DNA from: Manduca sexta
Taxonomy: Eukaryota > Arthropoda > Insecta > Lepidoptera > Sphingidae
Length of the DNA stretch: 64,000 nucleotides
NCBI RefSeq assembly: GCF_014839805.1
Contig: NC_051130.1
Coordinates: 7,006,001-7,070,000 of the forward strand
Direction of reading: 5' to 3'
The number at the start of each line of letters is the position of its first letter. Position 1 is the first letter of the stretch. Under the pieces are notes generated by a model. The model ran no database searches and was not told the origin of the DNA. It worked only from the letters and a program-made list of their open reading frames with translations. Positions 51,001 through 60,763 of the stretch are shown in pieces. The position numbers were made by a program, and so were the translations under genes.

Positions 51001-53068
51001 CGTGACTGATCATTCTCACACTGATCACACAACTACGAAGCATACTCAACATGGCACTCATGTTAAACATACTACTGTTGGATCCCATGATGTGACAGAT
51101 CAATCTCGTATTGACCGGACAGTTTCTAAACACACTCAGTCGGGTACTCACGTTAAGCATACAACTGTAAAATCAGAAGATTTAACAGATCAGTCTCACG
51201 TTGACCACACAACTGTTCAGTATATTCAAGGTGGACCACATGTAACGCGTACTATCGTTAGGTCCGAAGATGTAACTGACGAATCTTCTATAAAACGCGT
51301 TCACTCTGGATCGCATATTAAACACACAACTGTAACATCTCAAGATGTAACTGACCAGTCTCATATTACCACTAAACACATTCAATCTGGCGCGCATACC
51401 AAACATACTACAATTAGACGTGGAGATACCCCCGATCGTACAGCATCTCCAAAAGACTTAGATCGTGTATCATCTCCAGATACTGTAGATCGCCACCAGA
51501 AGATTACTGATCGCACTGTAGGTCGAAATGTCACCGATAAAAGTGTGGTTCAAAAGACAGATATGAAAAACGTTAAAAATGTAACTTCATCTACAACAAA
51601 GACAATTAAACAGATAACGGAGAAGAAGCTCAGAGGTGGTAAGTGGGTAACTGTTACACGTAATGTAGAAGTGGACGTTACGACGCAAGGCGATAAAGGA
51701 GATATAATGCCTGTTAGAGGAGAGCCCGGCGATAGGTCCCCACGTTATAGGGACTCTGGCGATACAACACAAAGAATTGTATCGTCGACTAATCAAGGAT
51801 TGCATTCCCAACAACATTACGCTTCTACGGACGCTATCAACCAACGAGATGTGTTGAATACCACGTATATTAAAAAGGGATCTTCACAACAACAAATCTC
51901 GAGCGACAGTAATCAACGTGTAATGTCGTCACAACAAACTGTTAAAACGTCATCGACGGATCAAAGCACATCATCTCAACAGAGACAAACGGTCTCGGAG
52001 AGTCATCATCAACGAAATATTGGTACAACATCTGTTTCAAACACTACTCATATTGATCAAAACACTTCAAGAACGATGCAAAAATCTGTTTCTGGCAGTC
52101 AAATTAATAAGCAATCTGCAATGGATACTACACAAAGAATTATATCATCAGATTATACCGATGTCAACACAAATCAACGTCACATGGTGGATAGTCATGC
52201 TGAAAAGAGCACTGGTTCAACAACATACATTACCAGAGGCAGTCATGTAGAACAAAACGTTTCGAAGTCAACTCATCAATCGACTAATAGAAACTTAAGC
52301 GACAACGTGACAAAGACGAGCATTGAATTTCAGAGAGCTATGCATGGCGGCGACGATTCCTCATCTGCTGTAGTTGATCGGAGTTTACGCAGTGGTCATC
52401 ACAAGCGCACTTCAGATTTAGTCTCGGACACATCTTCGACAAATGCTGTTTTACATCGAAAAGGTGTTACTTCAAACACCGAGGCGCAACATTCTATTAG
52501 TACTACAGCGGCTGCACAGAGAAAGAGTATCGGCAATCTAACCGAAAGAGGCGAATACATCAGCAATTCAACCCATAGCACAGACAGAAAAAGTATAAGT
52601 TCAATGCACCGTTCGAACCGTGATAACATGACTGTCATTTCACAGCAAATGGACAGTTCAGATGCGCGTCGCAATCAAAGTAGAAGAGACGGACAGTCTA
52701 CTGTTATGGTAGACCGACAATTAAAAGGCGGAGCTAAGGATAATCTTCGAGTTGGTGGAGAATTCTATGGACAGTCCGAAGCCCGATCGTATGGAAGCTT
52801 TTCTAGATCGGATCAACACACACAAAGGGCTGAGCGATCTGAACATGTCGAACGAGTAGAACGAGTGCAGCGCGTACAACGACATGGAAACACTTCGCAT
52901 TTCGTGTTGGGTGACGGCGGAACTAGTTACAAGCGCGAATACACAGCCCATGTCCACGGCATCTGCCCCGCCACCTTAATAGAGGCTCCGCAGACGCCGT
53001 TCAAACATACGCGCGACTCGCGCGAACATAAATTCTATACACCGAAAATTGGTCAAACTAAGCAATAA
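45090..53068 (+). CDS. Giant SAXO-like protein, terminal coding exon 4 (residues 1570-4228)
   Basis: This 7,979-base exon contains, in order: diverged modules with 'TTTSRTEYTV', 'TDNLIREGEIEF' and 'TTSQKEFRTY' (to about 1703); array 2 of 36 modules of 29 residues (1704-2747); about eight longer diverged modules with 'DYxxxxGER' text (2748-2990); array 3, nine units of 28 or 27 residues with RRPKDGSRPDDD text (3061-3311); three more exact 29-residue modules plus degenerate ones (to about 3460); a His/Thr-rich part with 'DVTDQS' and 'HVKHTT' repeats; a Ser/Gln/Thr-rich low-complexity part; and a compact end with HGICPATLIEAPQTPFKHTR and EHKFYTP. The cysteine at about 4195 is the only one I see in this exon. 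Stop TAA is 53066-53068. Confidence 0.95.
45491..48622 (+). repeat. Array 2: 36 x 87-bp coding repeat
   Basis: Thirty-six modules of exactly 29 codons start at GAT 45491; the next module start (GAT CAT TTG) is at 48623, precisely 36 x 87 bases later. The commonest form is DNLKPEGEFEQPKQ then EEWRPAERPKQKKPQ. Variants replace KQKKPQ with QTPKKPK or VQKKPQ. Units 6-8 and 9-11 are a near-identical 261-bp block repeated side by side, and units 27-32 alternate in pairs. Long minus-strand open frames across this array arise from the repeat and are not genes. Confidence 0.95.
49562..50314 (+). repeat. Array 3: nine 84/81-bp coding units
   Basis: Eight 28-residue units and one of 27 residues (753 bases), typified by RQPGDTFDRRPKDGS, RPDDDDRRHPKGP. 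The acidic core alternates DDDD and DDET between neighbours, so the true period is mostly 56 residues. The composition (Arg, Pro, Asp) and length differ from the 29-residue modules on both sides, although 'RPKDGSxP' and 'RPRDNLKPEG' at the right edge hint at derivation from the same module. Confidence 0.93.
50351..50611 (+). repeat. Three further 87-bp modules
   Basis: Module starts at 50351, 50438, 50525 and 50612 are exactly 87 bases apart, with DNLKPEGEF, DNLHLDGQF, DNLRPEGDF and DNLYPEG. The last unit degenerates. The 29-residue register therefore resumes after array 3. Confidence 0.9.
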
Positions 53069-53306
53069 AATTTTCAGGCCTAAACTTTCAAAAGGCTAAC
53101 TTATTCATTCCTTATTTAATGCTTTTTTTAGATTTTTATTGTTATTGGTAAAATTAACTATTACCTACCTATGATTATATAATTTAAAAAGCAATTAATA
53201 TTGCTATTTTAATAACATTAACGTGCCTTCTCTTATAAATTTGCATAATATTTTATTTTAATTAACAATTTTATTGTATCCTTTGTTTTGTCAAACAATG
53301 CCATGT

Positions 53307-53316
53307 AATAAATAAA
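53307..53316 (+). terminator. Polyadenylation signals of the giant gene
   Basis: Overlapping AATAAA hexamers (AATAAATAAA reading) lie about 240 bases after the stop. Another AATAAA at 53064-53069 overlaps the stop codon itself. The later pair is the more likely site. Confidence 0.55.
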
Positions 53317-53329
53317 TTTTTATATTATA

Positions 53330-53870
53330 AAACAATCTTTTTATTGGATACTACCTTATCAAGATGTCTATAACAGGTAACTATATACCTACCTACTCAA
53401 TACTCAAACATAACTATATTATAAGTAGATATTCATAGATTAGGTAGGTGTATAGCGCAAAGTTATAGCGTAATCCACACCCAGGTCTATTCATTCTGTA
53501 TAATATATGACGCAGATAGATCAAATTTTGTAACAGGATGAAAGGGTACAGAGAGAACTAAAGAACGAAAGTTACAATTATTAGAGGTACTCGTAATTAA
53601 CTACAAACTATAGATTATTAAATGCTCTTTTATGGATTTTCAACAAAAATTCTAATTTATTTGACTGATATTAATTTACTTATTTTTCAGTTCTCACTTC
53701 TTAACTTATATTAACTTCTTATTACCACTACTTCTTTACTATCTAATTTCAAATTTTTTGTACTAGAACCTCTGTAGGTTAGGTAGCGACTGTTTGCTAG
53801 ATAATAATTTTGTTTTAAAATCTAGATAGGAACAAAATATGCTACTTTCGAGTCCTATTCATTAAATGCC
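53330..53870. other. Intergenic, nothing recognised
   Basis: AT-rich sequence between the giant gene's 3' end and a SINE. No open frame of note and no repeat recognised. Confidence 0.6.
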
Positions 53871-53876
53871 TCATAA

Positions 53877-54135
53877 CTCCTGATTATTCTTTTGACAATG
53901 TACTTGATGCGGAGATCTAGGGTCCGAGTCCCGGGTCGGGCAAATAGATATTAGGCTTTTCTGGTCAGCATCAACTCGGAGTGTGAAATTTATCACCGAT
54001 ATGGCGAAAGGCTCACCTACATCATATCATGGGACGGAATATACACGGCGAAGAGTAGATAATACTAGTATCTATATACTAGTTGTGCCTCTGCTTCCCC
54101 TTTGGGATAAAAGGCGTGAGTGTGTGATTGAGAAT
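53877..54135 (+). mobile_element. tRNA-related SINE
   Basis: A B-box-like string (GGGTCCGAGTCCCGG) near 53921 is followed by 'tcgggcaaatagatattagg', 'catatcatgggacggaat', 'ttgtgcctctgcttcccctt' and 'gggataaaaggcgtgagtgtgtg'. I recall this order from a widespread lepidopteran SINE. The head is degenerate. The copy at 5.94 kb is the same family in opposite orientation. Confidence 0.7.
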
Positions 54136-54735
54136 TCCGTTCACTCTGATTTACGGATACTGTAGAGCGTGACAGACCATAGCGATACAACTACGGATTG
54201 TGTTAAGGAATGGCCGTTGTCGAATGCTGCTGTAATAATGCCCTTACATAAGACAGTTGGGATTTTCGGAGCACAGCGACATGCGTTTTTACTCAAGGGT
54301 CTCAAAGTATTAGTTTTTAGCGGGATTATGTAATACAGGGATACAAAGCGATTAGGTACAATGATGCAGACTTATTTTCTTCACTGGCTCTCACCCTCGA
54401 AACTCGCCTCGTCGAAACTAGCAATCGTGGGTTCTAGGGCTTGTGGGAATGGACACCTCGTTACCTACGACGAGTTGTAGACAAGGATATAAAATTTAGC
54501 AGTATTCGCCATGTGTATTGTATGTGTGTGTATTCATTTTTAATGGGAACTAAACATTATGCGTAAGAATAAATGTTTTGTTCATGATCTAGGTTGTCGG
54601 ATGCATCATCAAATAAACTTGTAAATTATATATGTCAGTATTCGTCAAATTACAAAATGGTCAAAACTTCGGGTGACAACTAATAGGGATAATTTTAATT
54701 ATGATTAATAAGAACTTATTTTGAATTCATTAAGA
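54136..54735. other. Intergenic, nothing recognised
   Basis: Gap between the SINE and the 3' end of the minus-strand secreted-protein gene. No coding or structural signal seen. Confidence 0.6.
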
Positions 54736-54737
54736 CC

Positions 54738-54743
54738 TTTATT
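54738..54743 (-). terminator. Polyadenylation signal of the secreted-protein gene
   Basis: AATAAA on the minus strand about 97 bases beyond the stop codon at 54840-54842, a typical distance. Confidence 0.5.
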
Positions 54744-54839
54744 TAACCTTAAAATATTTCTAAAATACAATTTTAAATGGTATCATAAAGTTAAAAACTT
54801 ATTAAATACAAAGCAATCATTAATGATGAAAATATTTTG

Positions 54840-56714
54840 TTATGCGCTATCGGAACTTGGCTCTTCGGAATCATGCGATGGTTTTAAGCGCCTAATTCTT
54901 TTATATCTTCCCAAATCCCCCTCAGAGTTGCGCGGGAGTGGACCAAACGCGTCGTTTTCTTGGTAATTTGGCGCATTCATATAAATTTCTGAGGCTGTTC
55001 TCAATTCTTTATTGTCTTGCTGTGAATTCGAAGCGCTCAATTTTTCCAGATATGGTGTGCTATAATCATTCCGTCTGTTTCGCGGGTTGCTATTATACAT
55101 CAAATTTTCATCGACGCCTTCTACACCTGAAAGGACGGCGTCTGTGTCCGATCCTAGATTTACAGCTTCTTTCGCAACGTTATTGTTATTTATCAGTATA
55201 GGACTATCACTAGATAAGCCGTAGCCATTATACGCAGCAGATTGGTGGGAAGCAGAATTATCGCAAGCAGAATCATCGATAGCTTTATTTTTTGCCACGT
55301 TTGACGTGACGTCATAAAAACCATCGTCATCAAACTCATTTCCTTCATCGTTGTCTGCATCTTCGCTTTCAGATTTGTATTGAAAATATCCTGTTTTGGC
55401 ATGTGGCAAGACACCGGCAGATCTTTTCTTCACATTATGATTTAAATCTTTTCTTTTAACCCTGACTAAAGCCCCTGAGTAAGAAGCAGAATCACCGTAG
55501 GCGTAAGAATTGGGAAAGGATTCTTCTAGAGACTTTAAAGAATCGGGAAGGTCGTCTAACGCCATTGAATACGTTTCTCTTTTATAATCTCTGTTTTGAT
55601 TTTGAACTTTATCGTTATCAAGCTGTGACTTTTTTTCGTCTTGTGAACAGCTAAAATATTCTTGATCTGATGTAGACTCAGGCGAATTTAAATTATCTAA
55701 TCCATTATCTGCTAATCCAGTATCTTCTAAAGCAATATCGTCGGTCAAAAAGTCATTGTAGTTTGTTTCTCTTTTATTTTCACACTTAGGAGATTCTTGT
55801 ACAGGTGAAAGTGGATTTTTCGTATCCTTCGCAGAAGTTAATGAATTTAGTTTGTCGGACTGAATTGAATTTAAATCACTAGTACTGGTCACCTCCATTT
55901 TATTATCAGAATTGGTATTTCCTGTGTCAGAGCTTTCTGTTTGTTTATTGGGGGTAGTCGAATCTGAATTTGGAGTTTCTGGAGATTCTGTGCTTTCATC
56001 TGCGGAAGAACTGCTTGGTTGGACTTTGTTCAATTCTGACTGTACATTTTCTACAAGATTGTTTTCTTCAAGAGCTCCTGCTTTCTTCGTAATTTCTCTT
56101 TTATTGATATTATCGTAAGTGTCGTAATTAGCATGCGTTTCGTCGATTATTTTCTTTAATAGTTGTCTTTTTTCGTCTGTTAGTGAGTCCAATAATTCTT
56201 TTAATTCAGTGTCAGACAATTTTTTTATGTGATTTCTTATAGCTGTTTCTTCGGCTACGGTGTCACTGTCCTGTTGATTTTTATTTGAAATATTGGGTAC
56301 GATACTTGTTTGTCTTGCTTCGCGCCTTTCTCGACTATTGCCAACCAGTTTGTTTTCTTCTGTCTCATATAAACCGCGTTTATTATCTGTTTGCATAGTA
56401 TTGTGATACTGTTTAAAGAAATGTGCCTGCTCGCTCGTGTCCAATCCTTCGTTGTTATATTTGTTGTCAATTTTACTAACTTCATCTCTGTTGAACAACA
56501 TAGTTCCCTCATCATTTCTAGTAAGTAATTCTGCAATTTTAGTATTTGGTTCTCCATTGCGAACAGAAAATTGCAGTTTCTTGGTCTCGTAGTTATTGGC
56601 CTCACGATCATTGCCATACTGAACCTCCTCGTTTAAGTCATTAGTTTCGAAGTGCTTTTTGGATTGGTGACGTAATGTTCGGGAGTCATCACTACTACGT
56701 TTACCGTCTGGAAA
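54840..56714 (-). CDS. Unrecognised secreted acidic protein, exon 4 (terminal)
   Basis: Last and largest exon (625 codons with stop) of a four-exon gene that joins to 723 residues. It opens after 'ttctctag' in phase 0 with FPDGKRSSDD. The text is Asn/Ser/Asp/Glu-rich and probably disordered, with many basic cleavage-type sites (DGKR, DNKRG, NKRE, YKRE, RVKRK, VKKRSAG, RNRR, YKRIRR). No globular domain or cysteine pattern is seen apart from isolated Cys (CENK, CSQD, CDN). With an N-terminal signal peptide this suggests a secreted precursor cut by furin or prohormone convertases. No peptide shows a clear C-terminal amidation pattern as in classical neuropeptides, so hormone function is not claimed. 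I do not recognise the family. Confidence 0.9.
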   Translation of the reverse strand, partial: FPDGKRSSDDSRTLRHQSKKHFETNDLNEEVQYGNDREANNYETKKLQFSVRNGEPNTKIAELLTRNDEGTMLFNRDEVSKIDNKYNNEGLDTSEQAHFFKQYHNTMQTDNKRGLYETEENKLVGNSRERREARQTSIVPNISNKNQQDSDTVAEETAIRNHIKKLSDTELKELLDSLTDEKRQLLKKIIDETHANYDTYDNINKREITKKAGALEENNLVENVQSELNKVQPSSSSADESTESPETPNSDSTTPNKQTESSDTGNTNSDNKMEVTSTSDLNSIQSDKLNSLTSAKDTKNPLSPVQESPKCENKRETNYNDFLTDDIALEDTGLADNGLDNLNSPESTSDQEYFSCSQDEKKSQLDNDKVQNQNRDYKRETYSMALDDLPDSLKSLEESFPNSYAYGDSASYSGALVRVKRKDLNHNVKKRSAGVLPHAKTGYFQYKSESEDADNDEGNEFDDDGFYDVTSNVAKNKAIDDSACDNSASHQSAAYNGYGLSSDSPILINNNNVAKEAVNLGSDTDAVLSGVEGVDENLMYNSNPRNRRNDYSTPYLEKLSASNSQQDNKELRTASEIYMNAPNYQENDAFGPLPRNSEGDLGRYKRIRRLKPSHDSEEPSSDSA

Positions 56715-57047
56715 CTAGAGAAGAAATATTTATCATACATACATATAGAGGACTACAGTCAAAATGTGCAAATTTTCTAATAAAGGTTAATTTATATCAT
56801 TTCATTAAATATAATTTTGTTTATTAAAAACAGCGAATTATTTTTTACATTTTATGAGGGGCAAACTAAATTTTACTTTTTTGCGGATAAACATATAGAA
56901 GATCTATACACATTATAATAACGACAATAATTTATGTTCTATATAGCCAGATAGCACACAAATAACGGATCGGTCTCTTGCCATTCCCAGACAGGAAAGA
57001 ATATGTGCTATTTCCTATGAAAGAGAGTACAAAATAGCTTATCATAC

Positions 57048-57152
57048 AGTTTCGGCATTGTCTCGTAGACGTCGCTGCTCAGCGTCGGATTGGTATTCAT
57101 TGTCCGATGAGTCCGCTTGATTATCTACTGCCTCTTCCTGTTCCGCGGATAC
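57048..57152 (-). CDS. Secreted acidic protein, exon 3
   Basis: Exactly 35 codons, phase 0 at both ends, between a 'ttcag' acceptor and a 'gtatga' donor. It encodes an acidic stretch (VSAEQEEAVDNQADSSDN then EYQSDAEQRRLRDNAET). The composition continues that of the neighbouring exons, which supports the join. Confidence 0.82.
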
Positions 57153-57270
57153 CTGAATTACTCAACTCATAAGAGCAATATAACAATAGTTTAATACGAA
57201 AACACGTGATCATTCATCAGACATATTCATCAGTAATTTTTGTCAAGAAAATACAAAAGAATACTTATTA

Positions 57271-57471
57271 CCAGCTTTTGCCCGGGGCTCCGACCGCCTA
57301 AAAAAGTTTTTCCGAGACTAATATTTTCCCGGGATAAAAAGCAGATTATAGCACTCTGGAGTTATATAGCATCCTTATTTATAAAATTTTTAAAATCGGT
57401 TCAGTAGTTTCAGAGATTAGTCCCTATAAATACGCAATATTTTCCTCTTAATAATATTAGTACCTATAGAT
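57271..57471 (+). mobile_element. RTE-like retroelement fragment
   Basis: 'agcttttgcccggggctccg', 'cgagactaatattttcccgg', 'aatcggttcagtagtttcag' and a terminal 'aatattagtacctatagat' identify a short relative of the 17.5 and 31.0 kb elements. It lies in the intron between exons 2 and 3 of the secreted-protein gene. Confidence 0.55.
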
Positions 57472-57506
57472 CAGTAATTTACAGCTCGGGATAAGCCTCT
57501 TTATCA

Positions 57507-57888
57507 CACTGGCGAATTGCGAGAAAATTCATAGCGGAGCGGGGGCGCAGCGTATTCGCCGCGGATTCGCAACGTCTTCGCTTTACCGTCGTGTTTTTCT
57601 ACACTATAATAAAAACACCCTTTTCTTCAATTAAAACTTAAGCGTGTGCCTGTACATTGTAAGTATTTTAGTATCAAATACAACTTAGTTTAGACGGGAT
57701 TGTCTTAAATTAGTCGCTGTACCTTCCCTGCTTTGCGTTCGTGTTCAGAGTCTTTGTACAAAACCAACAACTGTGTTTCCCCGTCTGAAACCATTCTGTG
57801 ACTGGCTATCCAAAACGCATTGTCCGCAGCGTGTTCGCTGCGCCTTAATACTTAATACCGTAATAAAATCGGTCGCAATCCGCCAGTG
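57507..57888. mobile_element. MITE with CACTGGCG termini
   Basis: The 382-base element starts CACTGGCGAATTGCGA and ends TCGCAATCCGCCAGTG, imperfect 16-bp inverted repeats with one mismatch. The interior is GC-richer than the flanks and lacks a transposase. No clear target duplication is visible, so the superfamily is undetermined. It lies in the intron between exons 2 and 3 of the secreted-protein gene. Confidence 0.6.
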
Positions 57889-57985
57889 TAATAGATCTTT
57901 AAGAAATTTAGATTTTCTTCATTCCGTGACTTTTTATTTCCCAGTTTAAACGTTGTGAAACAATATGAAATAAGGTGATACCAAC

Positions 57986-58088
57986 ATCAGTTTGCGAGAC
58001 TCTCGCTGAGACGTCGTTCTCTTCACGGTCAGGCAAGTTTGCTGCAGGAGCCCCGCTTAAAACTTCGTACTCTGTTTCATCTGATGCG
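57986..58088 (-). CDS. Secreted acidic protein, exon 2
   Basis: Together with two bases from exon 1 this makes 35 codons (NASDETEYEVLSGAPAANL, PDREENDVSARVSQTD). The acceptor 'ttaaag' is short of pyrimidines and the donor reads GTTGGT, not the strongest consensus. Both are the only sites that keep the frame into exons 1 and 3. NAS near its start is a potential N-glycosylation site. Confidence 0.75.
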
Positions 58089-58169
58089 CTTTAATAAAAA
58101 GAAATGATTAAGTACAAGGTATATATAAAAATGAAAAAAAAAAACGGAATTAGGTATAAAAATATATAC

Positions 58170-58258
58170 TTGGCATAATTTTCTTCTATTTGCAACGGCT
58201 TCGACGAAATACTAAAAATCACACAGCAAAGCAGAATAAATGGCACACCGCAGCGCAT
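58170..58258 (-). CDS. Secreted acidic protein, exon 1 with signal peptide
   Basis: ATG at 58258 begins MRCGVPFILLCCVIFSISS, a textbook signal peptide with a hydrophobic core at residues 5-17, followed by KPLQIEENYA. Cleavage is expected near residue 19. The exon ends in a phase-2 'gtatat' donor. An A/T-rich TATA-like stretch lies about 80 bases upstream on the minus strand. This start gives the protein its entry to the secretory pathway. Confidence 0.85.
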
Positions 58259-58269
58259 TTGTATATTTC

Positions 58270-60440
58270 ACAAAAACAATCCAATAAAAATCTGACGCGT
58301 TTGTCAAATTGGAGGAATTTGTATTTTGTATAGCTTTTTAAAATATATATGCCAGTTTTAACATCAAACTTTTGAAATAACCATGGAGTATGTTTATCTT
58401 AAAAATTATAATTTATAAGTGTATTTTTCCAAAATGATTATTCCAATGATGCTGAAGCGGGAAATATGAATTACTTGTATATTGTATTTTTCGATTTAGG
58501 ATATAAACCGAGAAAGAAACTCTTTTGTACTTACAACAACTTTATTTTAAATGAGACCGTTTCATCTCTATCACACTTATGTACATTTGGTTTAAATAAA
58601 ACGAACCTTATACTGCTTACTGCAAAATCGTCATTAAGTTTGTGCATATTTGAGAAAAAACATTTATTTTCTAAAATTGTATTTTGTACAAATTGCTCAA
58701 ATACATTTAAGGAATTTTGCAGCATATATCGATCACACAATTTGGTGTCTCGTTGCATCAAACGTTTTTTATAACTGCACACACGTTTACACTAAGGTTT
58801 AATTCGGCTCCACGCAGAGTTGAATCACGTTAAAGCGACGCGAGTTACTCTTTTATGATAGGCGGCAACTGATCCCTACGCCAACTGAGTAGCGCATATA
58901 TTTGTTAATCAATTGACGTGTATCCTGCATCATTGGGTGCCGAGGCGCGGTAGGTTGACAATAAGAATATTGCTTGTTTGAGAAAAAAAACATTTTTTTA
59001 CTTATATTTGTGTTTCATTAACGCGCTTCGACTCTGCGTTAACACGAATTGAGCCTAACTCTATAAATAAACTCCAAAATGCAAAAGGTGAACATTTATC
59101 AGAACTCGTTGAGTATGCAATGTGACCACACTTCGGTAGAAAAATACCAAGTATTACTAGGGTAATGCGCTTACCCGCTACCATCTAATTCCGTACACAT
59201 CACCTTTTGGTTTCGAAAATTAAAATTTTGTCATTTGTACTTTTAGAAATTAATTTGAACAATACACGACCTTAACAACTCACATGGATTTAAGAATTAA
59301 ATTCAATGACATCGAATGACCTGTCCGCGATCTCGACGTGTCAACACCATATTGCACCTGATACAGATTCGAATCTAACCCGACACTTTGCTTGTAAACC
59401 TCTTCTGCATTTGGCAGACTTAGCTTATGTAAATTATTATCATAGAAGCAGCCTTCGAAGGCAATTCTATTTAATTTAAAATCTTTAGTTTCTCTACATT
59501 AAATCCATTAGTCTTGTAATTGATTGTAGCTACTATGTACGATAGTCGATGCCTTTGTTTGAAATCAAAATGCGAATTGCCTTCGGAGTTGGTCCTATGT
59601 GAATCTAAATTTAGAAAACTCTACTAACTTTAATAAGAAAAAGTAACTTACATTAAAAACATCAGATTAGGCTTCACTATGAATTATCTTGTGCTTTTTT
59701 CCTTTATCACAATAATCGTACAATAATTATTTATATCGTAATAGTACATCATCTGTCACACAGTACATACCCTTATAAAGGAATTTGAATTATAAACTTT
59801 GAAACTATAACACGAACAGTTGTATAATGTGTACACTGTACATAACACATATAGAATTACACTTCTCTCTTTATTCACATAATAATATAACAGATATGAT
59901 TTTGTAAAAAGAGATTGCAGTAAATTTTAAAAAACACAAAACGGAACCATTCCGAAGTTATACATTAATGTATGTGAATTGCAATGTGGAATGGAACGAA
60001 GATTGTACGAACACCAGTAATAAGTAATATGAATATTGCAAAACATGTTGGTATTCTGCTTTGAAATTCATAACTTGATGACTAGACTCTTAAAACATAA
60101 CATAATGAGCATTTATAAAACAAAAAAAAACATTGTCTATTTTGTATGTCCATGCACTTGTAACATTACGAAACATCTATACACATAATGTTACGAATGC
60201 AGATGTATTTTACAAACTAAATTATATAAAACTTAATAACTATGTAAAGTTTCACTTCAGATAGTTACTGTTCTACCGAAAAATGCACATCATTTTATTT
60301 TAGCATCGAGTATTTGTCAAAAACACCCTCGAAGGCGAAGAATTTTTGTTATAAAACAACATTGACGGGTGTGGCGAGCGATAATTAGGTCCCAAAATGA
60401 CGTAGCAGACGTGTGATAACAACCTTAGTAAAAAATTTAA
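58270..60440. other. Intergenic or CRTC 3' region, no gene recognised
   Basis: This lies between the start of the secreted-protein gene and the CRTC 3' end. Overlapping frames on both strands at 58.47-58.78 kb have neither homology nor good start context. The right part may belong to a long CRTC 3' UTR. Confidence 0.5.
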
Positions 60441-60763
60441 TATACCGGGTGTAAGAGAACCGGTTTCTAAAATGAAGGGAGGTGATAGCACTGATAAAAA
60501 AACGTTAAAAATGTTTTTTTTTGTACTTTTATACAGCATCGTGTCTGAAAATATAATAATTACTTAATACAAAAAAAAAAAAACCAGCAATGAAACCATC
60601 AGCTGACGAGCGGGATCAACGATCCCGCATGAACGGAAAGCGCTGTGCTGCGTTAATTTTGTTTTTAAATTATAATTCGATGGCGTTTATTTTTGGTGTC
60701 ATCATGACACCAACACTATCACCTGTCTTCGTTTTAGGAAACGATCACCTTACACCCTGTATA
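60441..60763. mobile_element. MITE with long imperfect inverted repeats
   Basis: The left end 'tataccgggtgtaag' ... 'aaaatgaagggaggtgatag' (60441-60488) and the reverse complement of the right end 'tatacagggtgtaag' ... 'aaaacgaagacaggtgatag' (60716-60763) align over about 48 bases. Terminal TATA or TA suggests a TA-type target as in Tc1/mariner relatives, but this is uncertain. The interior has two further palindromes: GCGGGATC-aac-GATCCCGC and TTGGTGTCAT/ATGACACCAA. No transposase is encoded. Confidence 0.7.

Noticed and set aside
58466..58782. Open frames on both strands upstream of the secreted-protein gene
   Set aside because: AT-rich, both strands open, no domain, and the minus-strand frame lacks an ATG. 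Likely chance.
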